Assembly: GCA_002395925.1 (NCBI GenBank)
Contig: DGVM01000171.1
Span: 1 to 45,946 of the forward strand
Direction of reading: 5' to 3'
From: Bacteroidales bacterium UBA4284
GTDB lineage: Bacteria > Bacteroidota > Bacteroidia > Bacteroidales > UBA932
Length of the DNA: 45,946 nucleotides
Each line of letters opens with the position of its first letter. The first letter of the stretch is position 1. The notes under the pieces were generated by a model. The model had not been told where the DNA came from. It saw nothing but the letters and a program-made list of their open reading frames with translations, and made no database searches. Position numbers and translations under genes: made by a program. Below are positions 1 through 8,002 of this stretch, in pieces.

Positions 1-419
1 GGAGCAACATACTGCGGATTTTTGATCCTGCTTGACGGTATTTTTGATGGCCATTTCAAGTGGTGGCGGAATTCTACGGAAATCTATGGAATTTTATAGC
101 CCCCAAAAGTTACCGCAAGCCGTAAAAACCGAAAGTTTAAGCCTCGGTATTTGAGATTCCTCAAGCGAATATTGGCCGAATATTGATTGATATTCAATTT
201 GTTGCAGAAGATGTCCAATAAATTAACACAAGGTATGGTAAGTGCTACTATACATCTTGTGGAATGAGGAAGAGTATTAGATCAATCAACTGATTGAAAT
301 ACAGTCGATTAAAGAACAACTCGGCAGGACTTCAGGGCTCTGCCGTGTTATTTTTGCGTATTAAAGCGTAACGAAAAGCGTTATAAGTTATGCCATTTTT
401 GGAGCCGGTGACTTGATTT
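1..419. other. AT-rich edge region without a recognisable gene
   Basis: This stretch is clearly more AT-rich than the rest of the window. Frame 1 of the plus strand is open from base 1 to a stop at 100-102 (33 codons ending GIL), so it may be the 3' end of a gene cut by the window edge, but I do not recognise the residues. The octamer GAATATTG occurs twice close together around 170-190. A hairpin listed separately lies near the end. Nothing else with coding character is visible on either strand. Confidence 0.3.
318..355 (+). terminator. Possible rho-independent terminator
   Basis: The arms CGGCAG (322-327) and CTGCCG (340-345) pair perfectly around a 12-base loop. The stem extends by three more pairs beyond one mismatch, and a T-rich run (ATTTTT) follows. 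The orientation suits a plus-strand transcript from the window edge. No gene that it would end is fully visible, so the call is tentative. Confidence 0.45.
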
Positions 420-1088
420 TTATTGAATGTCCAGAATCTGTTTGCAGGCAGACAGCTCTTTGGACATGGAGTCCTCAATCTGCCGCAAAGAGGCCCGTAC
501 GTTTTGCATCCTGGAATAGAACACATTGAATTCGGTGAGTTCATGGAGATAGCAGACATAGTCGCGTTCTGTCGCTTCCAAATTCCCATAAAAATGGGCA
601 TATACGTTATCCGCCACGACACGTTTCTGATCGATGACCTGGGATGAGACGGCTGCATGCTGCCGGGCATAGGAATAAAACTGGTCGATATGGCCGATAA
701 GTTCCACATTGCCGATAGTGCTGAGGATTTCTGCTTTATAGGCATCCGCACCATTGTCGATATCGGCCTGTACATACTCGGACAGGGACATATTGAGGAA
801 TGTTGACACCACGTCATTATTTACGCGGTCTAGCGTATCAGCCAAAATGGCCAGGTGCAGGCACATGGAAGTGGAGTTGATGGCATCATAAAGGTCCTGA
901 TACGCATGCAGTTCATTGTAAGTCCTGTCCATATTTCCGACAATCTGCTGAGTGAGAAGGCGCGCTGTCTTCGCCCTTTTTGACGAACTTACCAGGCTGT
1001 CAATGCCGAAAGTAAGAAAAATACCCAGTGCCGTTGCCAGGAATCCGGCGAGGAAGGTTGCTATCCAGTTTCTTTTTTCTGCGTTCAT
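420..1088 (-). CDS. Hypothetical membrane-anchored protein
   Basis: This 222-residue protein is not recognised as a named family. After a short charged N-terminus (MNAEKRNW) there is one hydrophobic segment at about residues 9-29 (ATFLAGFLATALGIFLTFGI). The remainder is a long soluble, probably helical, region rich in charged residues, which suggests a single-pass inner-membrane protein with a helical domain. An in-frame TTG two codons upstream at 1094 could extend it; I chose the ATG at 1088. It is the last gene of a minus-strand run behind the rhomboid gene, 36 bases away, and is probably cotranscribed with it. Function unknown. Confidence 0.7.
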   Translation of the reverse strand: MNAEKRNWIATFLAGFLATALGIFLTFGIDSLVSSSKRAKTARLLTQQIVGNMDRTYNELHAYQDLYDAINSTSMCLHLAILADTLDRVNNDVVSTFLNMSLSEYVQADIDNGADAYKAEILSTIGNVELIGHIDQFYSYARQHAAVSSQVIDQKRVVADNVYAHFYGNLEATERDYVCYLHELTEFNVFYSRMQNVRASLRQIEDSMSKELSACKQILDIQ

Positions 1089-1124
1089 GTCCAAATGTGT
1101 TCTTTGTATTCTAAAAAATTACAG

Positions 1125-1709
1125 TCAGAGTCCCAGCTGTGCGAGGAAGTGAGAGAAAACGGCCGGCTTGCAGATAATCGGAAACACCAGGCCATAGACG
1201 GCGCCCCAGAAGTGGGCGCTGTGGCCGATGTTGTCCGTATTCCGTTTTGCCATGTACCAGCAGTACAGCAGATAAAGCGGTGCAAAGATATAACCGGGCA
1301 CCGGAATAGGTATCAGATAGATGTAGATGCCCATCTTTGGCTCGAATAAAATGGACGCGAAGAGGATTGCCGACACGGCTCCGGAGGCTCCTACTGCATT
1401 GTAATTCACGTCATCCTTGTACTTTACGAGGTCCCAGATGCTGGAGACTGCAAGTGCGCTGACATATAGCGCAACATACTGCACAGTGAAATACTGCTCC
1501 ACCACCTTTCCGAAGAAGTACAGGGTGAGCATGTTGAAGAAGAGATGTCCCCAGCCGCCATGGACTAAACCATACGAGAACAGACGGTACCACTCTTTCC
1601 TGTGCCAGACGGAATATGCGTTGAACAGAAGTTTGTTTCCATTCAACGTGCCGGTGAAGCAAAGGATGCTCACCAGCGAGGTGATAGCTATGAGGATAGT
1701 TGTCAGCAT
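1125..1709 (-). CDS. Rhomboid family intramembrane serine protease
   Basis: A polytopic membrane protein of 195 residues with the rhomboid signature. The catalytic serine lies in GASG (residues 107-110, Ser109) and the catalytic histidine in the AHxxGxxxG motif (His166). Several hydrophobic segments span the length. Rhomboids cut transmembrane substrates within the membrane; the substrate here is unknown. I chose the ATG at 1709 because it opens straight into the first membrane segment (MLTTILIAIT) and overlaps the end of the glutaredoxin-like gene by a few bases, which suggests translational coupling. An upstream ATG at 1730 is possible but adds only a short basic leader inside the previous gene. 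Confidence 0.88.
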   Translation of the reverse strand: MLTTILIAITSLVSILCFTGTLNGNKLLFNAYSVWHRKEWYRLFSYGLVHGGWGHLFFNMLTLYFFGKVVEQYFTVQYVALYVSALAVSSIWDLVKYKDDVNYNAVGASGAVSAILFASILFEPKMGIYIYLIPIPVPGYIFAPLYLLYCWYMAKRNTDNIGHSAHFWGAVYGLVFPIICKPAVFSHFLAQLGL

Positions 1710-2002
1710 CCGCGGCCGTCGAGGCTGCACGAGGCCCCCAGGTTGTCCGGGCGGGGTTCCAGCCCTACGTCTTTGGAATAGAGTGTGACCGAACCGTCTT
1801 CCCTTACGTAGCAGGGGATGCCGACATCTCCTATGGCTTTTGCCTCGTCAAACGCCGGATTGGAGTCCCTGAGGTCAAGGAACTGCTTGAGGTTGCGTAC
1901 GTGTTTGCCGATATCGATGACCTCGAAATCGGGATTGCCTTCCACCTGCTTCTCGACATACTCGCAGTCGGGACAGGTTGCCATTACGAACATCTTTATC
2001 AT
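1703..2002 (-). CDS. Glutaredoxin-like thiol-disulfide protein
   Basis: A 99-residue thioredoxin-fold protein starting MIKMFVMATCPDCEY, with a CPDC redox motif at residues 10-13 placed exactly as in glutaredoxins, and a cis-proline region at VGIPCYV. It resembles the glutaredoxin-related proteins common in Bacteroidales and probably exchanges electrons with disulfide substrates in the cytoplasm. Two further cysteines lie at the C-terminus. It lies between a decayed flavin-reductase gene and the rhomboid gene, and its 3' end overlaps the start of the rhomboid gene, indicating an operon. Its own start lies 3 bases after the pseudogene's ancestral stop. Confidence 0.82.
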   Translation of the reverse strand: MIKMFVMATCPDCEYVEKQVEGNPDFEVIDIGKHVRNLKQFLDLRDSNPAFDEAKAIGDVGIPCYVREDGSVTLYSKDVGLEPRPDNLGASCSLDGRGC

Positions 2003-2005
2003 AGC

Positions 2006-2186
2006 CTATCTGATTAAATCTGCACCCATTTCAAACACCCGCTTGCAGTGCTCCGGGAAAACTGTGTTGTGCCGGAGCTGCTTGTGCTCCGGCGGATTCG
2101 GCGCCCCTGGCCGCTTCCGTAAGGAGAGTATCAGTATTCCAGCCTTTTCTCGGCCCGGCATTTACTACAACTATTCTCTTTGACAT
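2006..2186 (-). pseudogene. Decayed NAD(P)H-dependent FMN reductase / flavodoxin-family gene
   Basis: Reading from ATG at 2186, the first ~35 codons encode a typical N-terminus of a flavodoxin-fold NADPH:FMN reductase (MSKRIVVVNAGPRKGWNTDT). The family's C-terminal tail (QLRHNTVFPEHCKRVFEMG) appears in another frame and ends at the TAG at 2006-2008. The span is 181 bases, so the two halves are out of frame, and roughly 120-140 codons usual for the family are missing. This indicates an internal deletion. A perfect 8-bp hairpin (2071-2093) lies at the junction. The promoter upstream still looks intact, so the remnant may now serve only as a leader for the glutaredoxin-like gene. Confidence 0.75.
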
Positions 2187-2216
2187 TGCAATGATTCATT
2201 TTATGAATTCGGAAAG

Positions 2217-2246
2217 CAAATTTAGTGTTTTTTCGTGAGATTGAAA
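2217..2246 (-). promoter_or_regulatory. Bacteroidetes-type promoter for the glutaredoxin/rhomboid operon
   Basis: On the minus strand TAAATTTG (2217-2224) matches the -7 consensus TAnnTTTG. TTTC lies 18 bases upstream in the place of the -33 TTTG. It reads toward the decayed reductase gene and the genes behind it. Confidence 0.6.
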
Positions 2247-2265
2247 GTGGTGCTCCCCGGATTGC

Positions 2266-2292
2266 TTATCCGGCAGAAAATGGATAACTTTG
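2266..2292 (+). promoter_or_regulatory. Promoter with very short leader for the exonuclease gene
   Basis: TAACTTTG at 2285-2292 matches TAnnTTTG, with TTGC at the expected -33 distance inside a CCGGAT/ATCCGG hairpin (2257-2273). Only seven bases separate the -7 box from the ATG at 2300, so the transcript is predicted to have a leader of a few bases or none. Confidence 0.55.
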
Positions 2293-2299
2293 CAGGACT

Positions 2300-2794
2300 A
2301 TGACAGATTTTGCAGCGATAGACTTCGAGACGGCCAACGAGCAGCCGTGCAGCGTATGCAGCGTCGGCGTGGTAATCGTGCGGGGCGGGGAAGTGGTGGA
2401 CAAGTTCTATTCTCTTATTCATCCCGAGCCTGAGTACTACCAGTGGTTCTGCCAGCGGGTTCATGGCTTGTCGGCCGCGGATACGCAGGATGCTCCTTTG
2501 TTTCCGGACGTATGGGACAAGGCTGCGCCCCTGATTGAAGGCCTGCCGCTTGTGGCGCACAATGCCCGGTTCGACGAGGGCTGCCTGAAGGCTGTGCACC
2601 GCGTTTATCAGATGGACTACCCCGATTATGTTTTTTACGATACGCTGTCTGCATCCAGGCGGCACTATGGGCACATGCTGCCGAACCATCAGCTTCAGAC
2701 CGTTGCGGTTGCATGCGGATACGATTTGACAATGCATCACCATGCCCTGGCCGATGCAGAAGCGTGTGCGGCCATAGCGGTAAAACTGTTGTAA
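2300..2794 (+). CDS. DEDDh-family 3'-5' exonuclease (DnaQ-like)
   Basis: A 164-residue, single-domain exonuclease of the DnaQ/RNase T fold. The metal-binding residues are all in place: Asp8 and Glu10 in the first motif (AIDFET), Asp92 in HNARFD, and His148 and Asp152 in the DEDDh motif HALADAE. The length fits stand-alone exonucleases rather than a polymerase subunit. It probably trims DNA or RNA 3' ends in the cytoplasm. Three bases after its stop comes the GreA-type gene, so the two are almost certainly one transcript. A Bacteroidetes promoter lies immediately upstream. Confidence 0.87.
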   Translation: MTDFAAIDFETANEQPCSVCSVGVVIVRGGEVVDKFYSLIHPEPEYYQWFCQRVHGLSAADTQDAPLFPDVWDKAAPLIEGLPLVAHNARFDEGCLKAVHRVYQMDYPDYVFYDTLSASRRHYGHMLPNHQLQTVAVACGYDLTMHHHALADAEACAAIAVKLL

Positions 2795-2797
2795 ACC

Positions 2798-3265
2798 ATG
2801 GAATACCTGTCGAAACAACGATACGAAGAGATTGCAGCCGAACTGAGGCACCTGATCAATGAGGTATATCCCAAAGTGACGGACGATCTCGCGGAAGCCA
2901 GCGCCCAAGGGGACAGAAGCGATAATGCGGGATACCGTGAGGCAAGGCGCATTCAAGGGAAAACAATCAGCCGCATCCGTTTCCTTCAGAAAATCCTTGA
3001 GCATTCCCGCGTGATCGACACCGACGTGCTTCCCAAAGATCGGGTCTGCCTGCTGAGCCGGGTCGAATTCACGAATCTATCTACGAACGCCCGTATGACG
3101 TTCGAGATTGTCAGCCCTCACGAAATGGACCTGGAGGCTGGTAAGATTTCGCTGAAATCCCCGATCGGGGCGGCCCTGATGGGCAAGAAGGTAGGCGAAA
3201 TCGCACAGGCGCAGGTCCCTTCCGGAATCCTGCGCCTTAGAATCGAGAGTATCAGTTTCGACTGA
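2798..3265 (+). CDS. GreA/GreB-family transcript cleavage factor
   Basis: A 155-residue protein of standard Gre length. The N-terminal part is a helical hairpin whose tip carries the acidic motif QGDRSDNAGY (residues 38-46, Asp39 and Asp42). In this family the tip enters the RNA polymerase secondary channel and stimulates cleavage of backtracked RNA. The C-terminal FKBP-like domain has the hallmark SPIGAALMGKKVGE stretch. Many genomes of this group carry more than one Gre protein, so I do not assign greA or greB. It is cotranscribed with the exonuclease upstream and converges on the phosphatase fusion gene with only nine bases between. Confidence 0.88.
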   Translation: MEYLSKQRYEEIAAELRHLINEVYPKVTDDLAEASAQGDRSDNAGYREARRIQGKTISRIRFLQKILEHSRVIDTDVLPKDRVCLLSRVEFTNLSTNARMTFEIVSPHEMDLEAGKISLKSPIGAALMGKKVGEIAQAQVPSGILRLRIESISFD

Positions 3266-3274
3266 TGATTACCG

Positions 3275-5461
3275 TCAAGGTTCCCGCACCAGGCAGAAGT
3301 GAGTGCCGACGCTGCGCTGTCCTGCGTGGTCGTGGCGCTTGTTGCCGGAGGGGTAGTTGACAACGTGGGTCGCGGGATCGCCCTTGCCTTCGATGCACAG
3401 GGTCGAAGAGCCGCCGCCGTCCATGTTGAGGGCCCAGCGGGGGTTGAAATTCTTTCGCAGGAAGCGGGTCAGTTCCTTTGACGTCATGCCTTCACTGATT
3501 CCGGGGCTGCGCCCGTCCACCACTATCATCAGGAAATGGTTGTCGGCCGTTATGGCAACCGCCGTCCTTGGATGCCGTACGCCCTGATGACGGCGCAGGT
3601 CTTCGTATTTGAACGAGTTTATCGCATCGTCGCCGTAAAAGCCGGCAAAACTCTCGCCGGCGGGCACAAAGTCTGCGATAAGCATGGGGGCGCTGGAGAA
3701 GATGTCCGTAGCCGTGCTCGTGCTGTAGAATTCGCGAAGTTCCAAGATGTCGCGGCCCTTGCCGTCCCAGGAGATACTCACCTTGCCGTCGGACGATATG
3801 CTCACCGAACCCTCGTTTTTCCAATTGGGTACGCCGGTGGTCATTACGTTTGGATTGGGCATCATCGAGATGTCCTTGCCGTCGATCCGAATCACTATCG
3901 AAGATCTTTCGTAGGCGGCGTTCATGGCAACCACGGCACCGTATCTCTGCATTACATCAGATGTGACTGCGTCGGGGAACGAGTTGGTGAACTTGAGCCG
4001 TAAGCCGGGAACCGACATGTCCCAGTCGGCCACGAAGACCTGCTGAGCGCTTCCGCTGACCGGTTCGGTGCCGCTGAAGTGCTTGTAAACCAGACCGGGA
4101 GCCACTGCCTCAGACGTCCAGCCCTCCTCGATCGGGCGCAGCACGAATAGGCTTCTCCGGGCGTCCAGAAAGGCCTTCACCTGTTCCCAGTCGTAGTAGG
4201 GACCGGTCGCTGGGGTGATGTCCCCGAGGGGCACCTCATCGCCGTTGAGAAGAAATTTGACCAGTATAGGGCCGGTGACGTTCTTTTTCTTGGGCCGGTA
4301 GAAAACCATCTGGATGTTTGCCGCCATGGGCGAACGGGAGGTGTTGAAATGCAGGATCAGGTCGTCGGCGTCGTCGGGGATGGTGCCGGAGCCGTCGAGG
4401 TCCATGGCCATCAGCAGCGACATGAGCACGTGGTCGTGTCCGAAGCGCAGGTGCGCCCCGCGTCCTCCCGCAGCAAGGACCGAATCGGCCTTGGCGACCA
4501 TGTCGTCCACAATCGAGAAACAAGGCGTACGATAGGGGAGATACTCCCTGAATCGCTCGTAATTGTCTATTTCCCACAGTGTTGCAAATTCCTCCGGAGT
4601 GAGCGTCCCGCTAAGGTCCATGCGCACGTCGTCGGGCAGGCTGTTCATGCCGGCAACCAGCATATATAGGTAGAAGAATGTGTCGTAGGGGTTGACCGCA
4701 CCGAATGCTTTGTCGGGATCCTTGAATATACGGCCCATGATTTCCTTGTATCCGGGAAGACGGCGGTAGAAGAAGCCCTCGGAGGATTCGGGATAAGGAA
4801 ACTTTAAGGCCGGACCCTGATAGCGGAAAGGATTGCGTCCGGCGTTGGGACGGGTGGCCTGAACATCCATGATTCCCTGATGTTCATATACTTCGGCCGC
4901 CGGTGCAAGCCTTGAGACGGCGGCGCAGAACGAACTCATGCTTATGATGCTGCGCACCGAGGGCGAAGAGCACGCATCTACCTTGCTGCCCTTTCCGAAG
5001 GCGACGGGGTAATCTTTCACCATCCTGCCTGCAATGTACTGATGCTGCTCCCATCCCCGCGGAGTGAGGTCGCCCACGCGATACTTGGCATGCTCCCAGA
5101 AGGGAATGGCCTGCTGCAGCAGGGATTCTCCGAAAGCTGTGAGATTATCCTGTCCCAGAGCCTCCGAGAGCATGTTGAAGATGGTGCTGTATGTCTTTTC
5201 GGTGTAGGCGTAACGCGAACCGTGACGGCCGTAATGGCTTATGTACACGGCTTCGTATCCCTTGGGGGCCGGAGTCGAAGCTCCGGGCGAGGTGCGGTAC
5301 AGCCCGTCCAGACCCGATGCGACATTCCAGTCGGCGACGGCAGCGGCACGTATGGCATCGGCCTGCGAAGCGGCTGCGGCGCCGGTATTATGATTCTGGG
5401 CTGATGCGCCTGCGGCTACGCAGAGCGAAAGGGCAAGGATGATAGTGATGCGCTTGAACAT
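3275..5461 (-). CDS. Secreted histidine-type phosphatase fused to phosphodiester glycosidase (NAGPA-type) domain
   Basis: This is a 728-residue fusion. A signal peptide (about residues 1-21, ending SAQ) is followed by a histidine acid phosphatase domain to about residue 430. It has the nucleophile motif RHG in HYGRHGSRY (76-84) and the proton-donor motif in FGHDH (340-344). Residues ~445-725 form a phosphodiester glycosidase domain like that of human NAGPA (uncovering enzyme), with HPRTAV (630-635), VDGR (649-652) and DGGGSST (681-687). A plausible reading is sequential chemistry: the second domain removes a sugar cap from a phosphodiester and the first removes the exposed phosphate. The C-terminal domain is clearly related to the end of the 977-residue GLUG protein in the neighbouring operon. 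A terminator and a separate promoter set it apart from that operon. Confidence 0.87.
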   Translation of the reverse strand: MFKRITIILALSLCVAAGASAQNHNTGAAAASQADAIRAAAVADWNVASGLDGLYRTSPGASTPAPKGYEAVYISHYGRHGSRYAYTEKTYSTIFNMLSEALGQDNLTAFGESLLQQAIPFWEHAKYRVGDLTPRGWEQHQYIAGRMVKDYPVAFGKGSKVDACSSPSVRSIISMSSFCAAVSRLAPAAEVYEHQGIMDVQATRPNAGRNPFRYQGPALKFPYPESSEGFFYRRLPGYKEIMGRIFKDPDKAFGAVNPYDTFFYLYMLVAGMNSLPDDVRMDLSGTLTPEEFATLWEIDNYERFREYLPYRTPCFSIVDDMVAKADSVLAAGGRGAHLRFGHDHVLMSLLMAMDLDGSGTIPDDADDLILHFNTSRSPMAANIQMVFYRPKKKNVTGPILVKFLLNGDEVPLGDITPATGPYYDWEQVKAFLDARRSLFVLRPIEEGWTSEAVAPGLVYKHFSGTEPVSGSAQQVFVADWDMSVPGLRLKFTNSFPDAVTSDVMQRYGAVVAMNAAYERSSIVIRIDGKDISMMPNPNVMTTGVPNWKNEGSVSISSDGKVSISWDGKGRDILELREFYSTSTATDIFSSAPMLIADFVPAGESFAGFYGDDAINSFKYEDLRRHQGVRHPRTAVAITADNHFLMIVVDGRSPGISEGMTSKELTRFLRKNFNPRWALNMDGGGSSTLCIEGKGDPATHVVNYPSGNKRHDHAGQRSVGTHFCLVREP

Positions 5462-5465
5462 ATCA

Positions 5466-5495
5466 CAAATATAAACAATAAAAAAGAAAAGAAAG
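5466..5495 (-). promoter_or_regulatory. Promoter with leaderless spacing for the phosphatase fusion
   Basis: The minus strand reads TATATTTG (5466-5473), a full match to TAnnTTTG, with a TTTC-rich stretch in the -33 area. Only four bases lie between it and the ATG at 5461, so the transcript would start at or next to the start codon. Confidence 0.55.
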
Positions 5496-5525
5496 TGGCC
5501 GGAAAAAAATCTTATCCGGCCACTT
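5478..5525 (-). terminator. Rho-independent terminator of the GLUG operon
   Basis: A 10-bp perfect stem (AAGTGGCCGG/CCGGCCACTT; 5493-5502 with 5516-5525) with a 13-base loop is followed on the minus strand by a long T-rich tail. It lies just after the last GLUG gene and marks the end of the ~20-kb operon. Confidence 0.85.
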
Positions 5526-5541
5526 GCATTTTCAGAAGAAT

Positions 5542-7851
5542 CTATTTGAGAGCGGGCAGCTCGCCGGAGAAGTCCCAGACGGAACTGTCCCAGCCGAGGG
5601 TGGTACTTGCAAGCTGCGAGAGGGTCTTGCCGGCCTCCACCTTGCCGTGATAAGGGAATTGGGGATAACCGGGCTGGCCGCTGGCTGTTGACGTTGCCGT
5701 AGTTTCCGTTCCGGCCTGGGTGACAAGCGGATGAGCGGAACTCACATTGGCATGAGCGTAATCTGCAGCGGGCACCCAGTACGCAGTAAGGGACATCGAA
5801 GGATTACGGTAGTTGTCCGTGAGCGTGCAAGTGGGGAAGGTAACACCCGCCACGGCTGCGCTGCTCCAGTTGCTGGAGCCATGCGAACTGGCGTTTATGG
5901 TTCCGTTCCAGGCGGCACAGTTGCTCATGCTCAGATCGGCTGAACCGATTACTCCTATCAGTCCGCCCATTGCGAACTTGCCGCTTACCTTGCTCGTGCT
6001 GTAGCAGTTGCTTATTTCCGTGGAGCCTTTCTCCTGAAGGCCCAGGAAACCGCCGCTGTATGCATCGCCGACAACGTCGCCGGTGCAGTAGCAGTCGCGA
6101 ATGACCGCCTTGCCACTGTTAAGCGAAACCAGGCCCACCAGGCCGCCGACATTGCGCTGTATGCCGGAGATGTTGCCGGTGGCGAAGCTCTTTTCGAGCG
6201 TTGCGGAAAGCATCTTGCCAACAAGGCCACCGATATCGCGTCCGTTGCTGGTCTGCTTGATGTTTACGGAAGACGAGCACTTGCTGATGAATCCGTTCTC
6301 GAAATAGCCCACCAGGCCGCCCAGACCTATGTCTTTGTTGCTGGCGGTATTGATCGATGAAACACTTCCGGACGACGTGCAGTCGGTTATCTCGCCATAT
6401 CCTACGCCGATGAGCCCGCCGATATTAATCGTACCGGACACCGTAACGTCCTCGGCGCTGCAGCCTGTAGCCTTGCAACCGTTGTCAATCTGCCCCACCA
6501 GTCCGCCGACGCGCTCCGCCGACGAAGATACGGTGGTGTTGAGAACATGACAGTCTGCGATTGGTGCGGAAGTTTTCCTGACGTAGCCTGCCAGGCCTCC
6601 GAGACGGTTGGTATCGCCGGTGACTCTGGAGTTCTTTACAGTGACGCCGCTGCAGCTTCCGAATATGGTGTCTCCGGAACCGATGAATCCTGCAAGCACG
6701 CCTGCAGACCTGTTGCCGCCCGCAATGTCGGCACCGTCGAAGACTACATTCTGTACGCTGCCGTTGAGCACACCGGCAAAGCTGGCGTAGGCATTCGAAC
6801 TGTTGCAGACGAGGTTCTTTACAGTATGACCGTTGCCTTCCAAGAAGATGCCGTTGCCATAGGGGGCGGCATTGTTGAGAGGAGTCCAGTTTTCGTACTC
6901 CAGATCCACGTCACCGATGAGTTCGAAGTACTTCACTGCCCCGTTCTCCAAATGGGAGCGCATGTTCTTCATGTGCTTCTTGTTGGCGAGCAGCCAGGGG
7001 TCGGTCTGAGTGCCGGAGCCGCCCGCAAAGGGCAGTTCGGCAAAACCGCTGTTAACCGTGATGTTGCTTACGTGTCCGGCGACGAGAGTCTTGTCTTCGG
7101 ATGGCTTGAAAGAAAAGCTGTAAACCGACTTGTCGGTACCACGTACTGCTATCTCGACAGGCACGCCGGCGGGCAGGGTGACATCGCCCCAGGGAAGCAT
7201 GATGTAGGCGGTAAGGACCTGCGAAGAGGCGCTTACGTCCACATTCTTGAGCTCGAGAGGGAAGCTGGTGCCGCCGAAGGACAGGGCGACGTTGTCCACT
7301 GTGGTGACGCCCGCAGGCAGAGTAGCAACCAGCCTCAAGGTGCCGGCTACGAGCAGACTGCCGCCGTGCTCGGAGGCCCAACTTGAGTTGAAGGTAATCT
7401 CCTCGTAGCTGTCCACTCCGCATAAGGCGGCTGCATATTTGAGGTGTCCCGTATCGCCGTTGCCGTCCTGGGTCTGGGCTGCAAAAGCTCCTGCCGCCGC
7501 ACCGGATACCGATGTTTCGGTACCGGGGAACAGGATGTCGAAGCTGGAACCGTCAACCGCGTTGCCGGTGAATTCGGCCTCGTGGTCGGTGAATCCGGGT
7601 TTGATGGTGAACACTTCCGACTGTGAGCCGGAGACTACACGTATGCAGTCACCTTCCTGCCAGGCGGTGTGAAGTCCTTTGCCGTCGGGGGTAAGGGCCA
7701 CGCGGGTAGCGTCTTCGGGGACGCATACGCGAATGGTGACCAGTTCTTTGGCGGGAGCCTCAGGACCGGCCGTTTCGTCGGTTTTGCCGCAAGCTGCGGC
7801 GGCCACGAAGGCAAGGACCGGCAGCAATGTGCGGATGATGTACTTTTTCAT
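5542..7851 (-). CDS. Fimbrillin-like / GLUG-repeat surface lipoprotein (paralogue 5)
   Basis: This 769-residue lipoprotein has a lipobox at Cys21 (AAAAC). Residues ~35-275 form a fimbrillin-like (Mfa-like) beta domain, with the VALTPDGKGLHTAW and GDCIRVVSG stretches shared by its paralogues. After a short linker (FAGGSGTQTDPW) come GLUG-type repeats to about residue 650, each built around GGLVG or GGLIG. The protein ends in a conserved module with FPYHGK, LSQLAS and LGWDSSVWDFSGELP. It is probably exposed on the cell surface as an adhesin or glycan binder; the ligand is unknown. The N-terminus is closest to the SGNH-bearing paralogue, while the last ~150 residues are nearly identical to the gene directly upstream, so this is a chimera. 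It is the last gene of the operon. Confidence 0.85.
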   Translation of the reverse strand: MKKYIIRTLLPVLAFVAAAACGKTDETAGPEAPAKELVTIRVCVPEDATRVALTPDGKGLHTAWQEGDCIRVVSGSQSEVFTIKPGFTDHEAEFTGNAVDGSSFDILFPGTETSVSGAAAGAFAAQTQDGNGDTGHLKYAAALCGVDSYEEITFNSSWASEHGGSLLVAGTLRLVATLPAGVTTVDNVALSFGGTSFPLELKNVDVSASSQVLTAYIMLPWGDVTLPAGVPVEIAVRGTDKSVYSFSFKPSEDKTLVAGHVSNITVNSGFAELPFAGGSGTQTDPWLLANKKHMKNMRSHLENGAVKYFELIGDVDLEYENWTPLNNAAPYGNGIFLEGNGHTVKNLVCNSSNAYASFAGVLNGSVQNVVFDGADIAGGNRSAGVLAGFIGSGDTIFGSCSGVTVKNSRVTGDTNRLGGLAGYVRKTSAPIADCHVLNTTVSSSAERVGGLVGQIDNGCKATGCSAEDVTVSGTINIGGLIGVGYGEITDCTSSGSVSSINTASNKDIGLGGLVGYFENGFISKCSSSVNIKQTSNGRDIGGLVGKMLSATLEKSFATGNISGIQRNVGGLVGLVSLNSGKAVIRDCYCTGDVVGDAYSGGFLGLQEKGSTEISNCYSTSKVSGKFAMGGLIGVIGSADLSMSNCAAWNGTINASSHGSSNWSSAAVAGVTFPTCTLTDNYRNPSMSLTAYWVPAADYAHANVSSAHPLVTQAGTETTATSTASGQPGYPQFPYHGKVEAGKTLSQLASTTLGWDSSVWDFSGELPALK
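5570..6018. repeat. Near-identical tract, copy A
   Basis: Aligned without gaps to 8031-8479 (offset 2461). Between 5581 and 6018 I count about five mismatches, roughly 99% identity, and the similarity falls sharply at both ends. It covers the 3' end of a GLUG gene. Confidence 0.9.
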
Positions 7852-7863
7852 GGCTTCAAGAGT

Positions 7864-7989
7864 TTAGTTGAAAAAGATATCATCTCCCGGCATGTCATCC
7901 AGGTTGCCCCGTGGCGACTGGGCAAGCAAAGCCTCAAGGCTGAGGCTTTGCTCTTCTGTTATCGGGATTATGTATTGAACTTTTTTCAT
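7864..7989 (-). CDS. Tiny conserved peptide gene upstream of a GLUG lipoprotein (S3)
   Basis: A 41-codon gene starting MKKVQYIIPITEEQ and ending in an acidic tail with DDMPGDDIFFN. An AAGGA-like site lies about seven bases before the ATG, and the ORF fits exactly between two lipoprotein genes: 13 bases after the upstream stop and 12 before the next start. It has no signal peptide or membrane segment. The layout is the same as in the 40-codon peptide at 13391-13513 (Y-x-IP-x-x-EE near the start, then L-[DE]-DMPGD near the end), so the two are homologous. Function is unknown; a cytoplasmic accessory factor or coupling peptide for the lipoprotein behind it is possible. Confidence 0.72.
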   Translation of the reverse strand: MKKVQYIIPITEEQSLSLEALLAQSPRGNLDDMPGDDIFFN

Positions 7990-8002
7990 CTCAAGTCCTT
8001 GG

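Noticed and set aside
2071..2093. Perfect 8-bp hairpin resembling a terminator
   Set aside because: No T-run on either strand, and it lies at the deletion junction within the reductase remnant.
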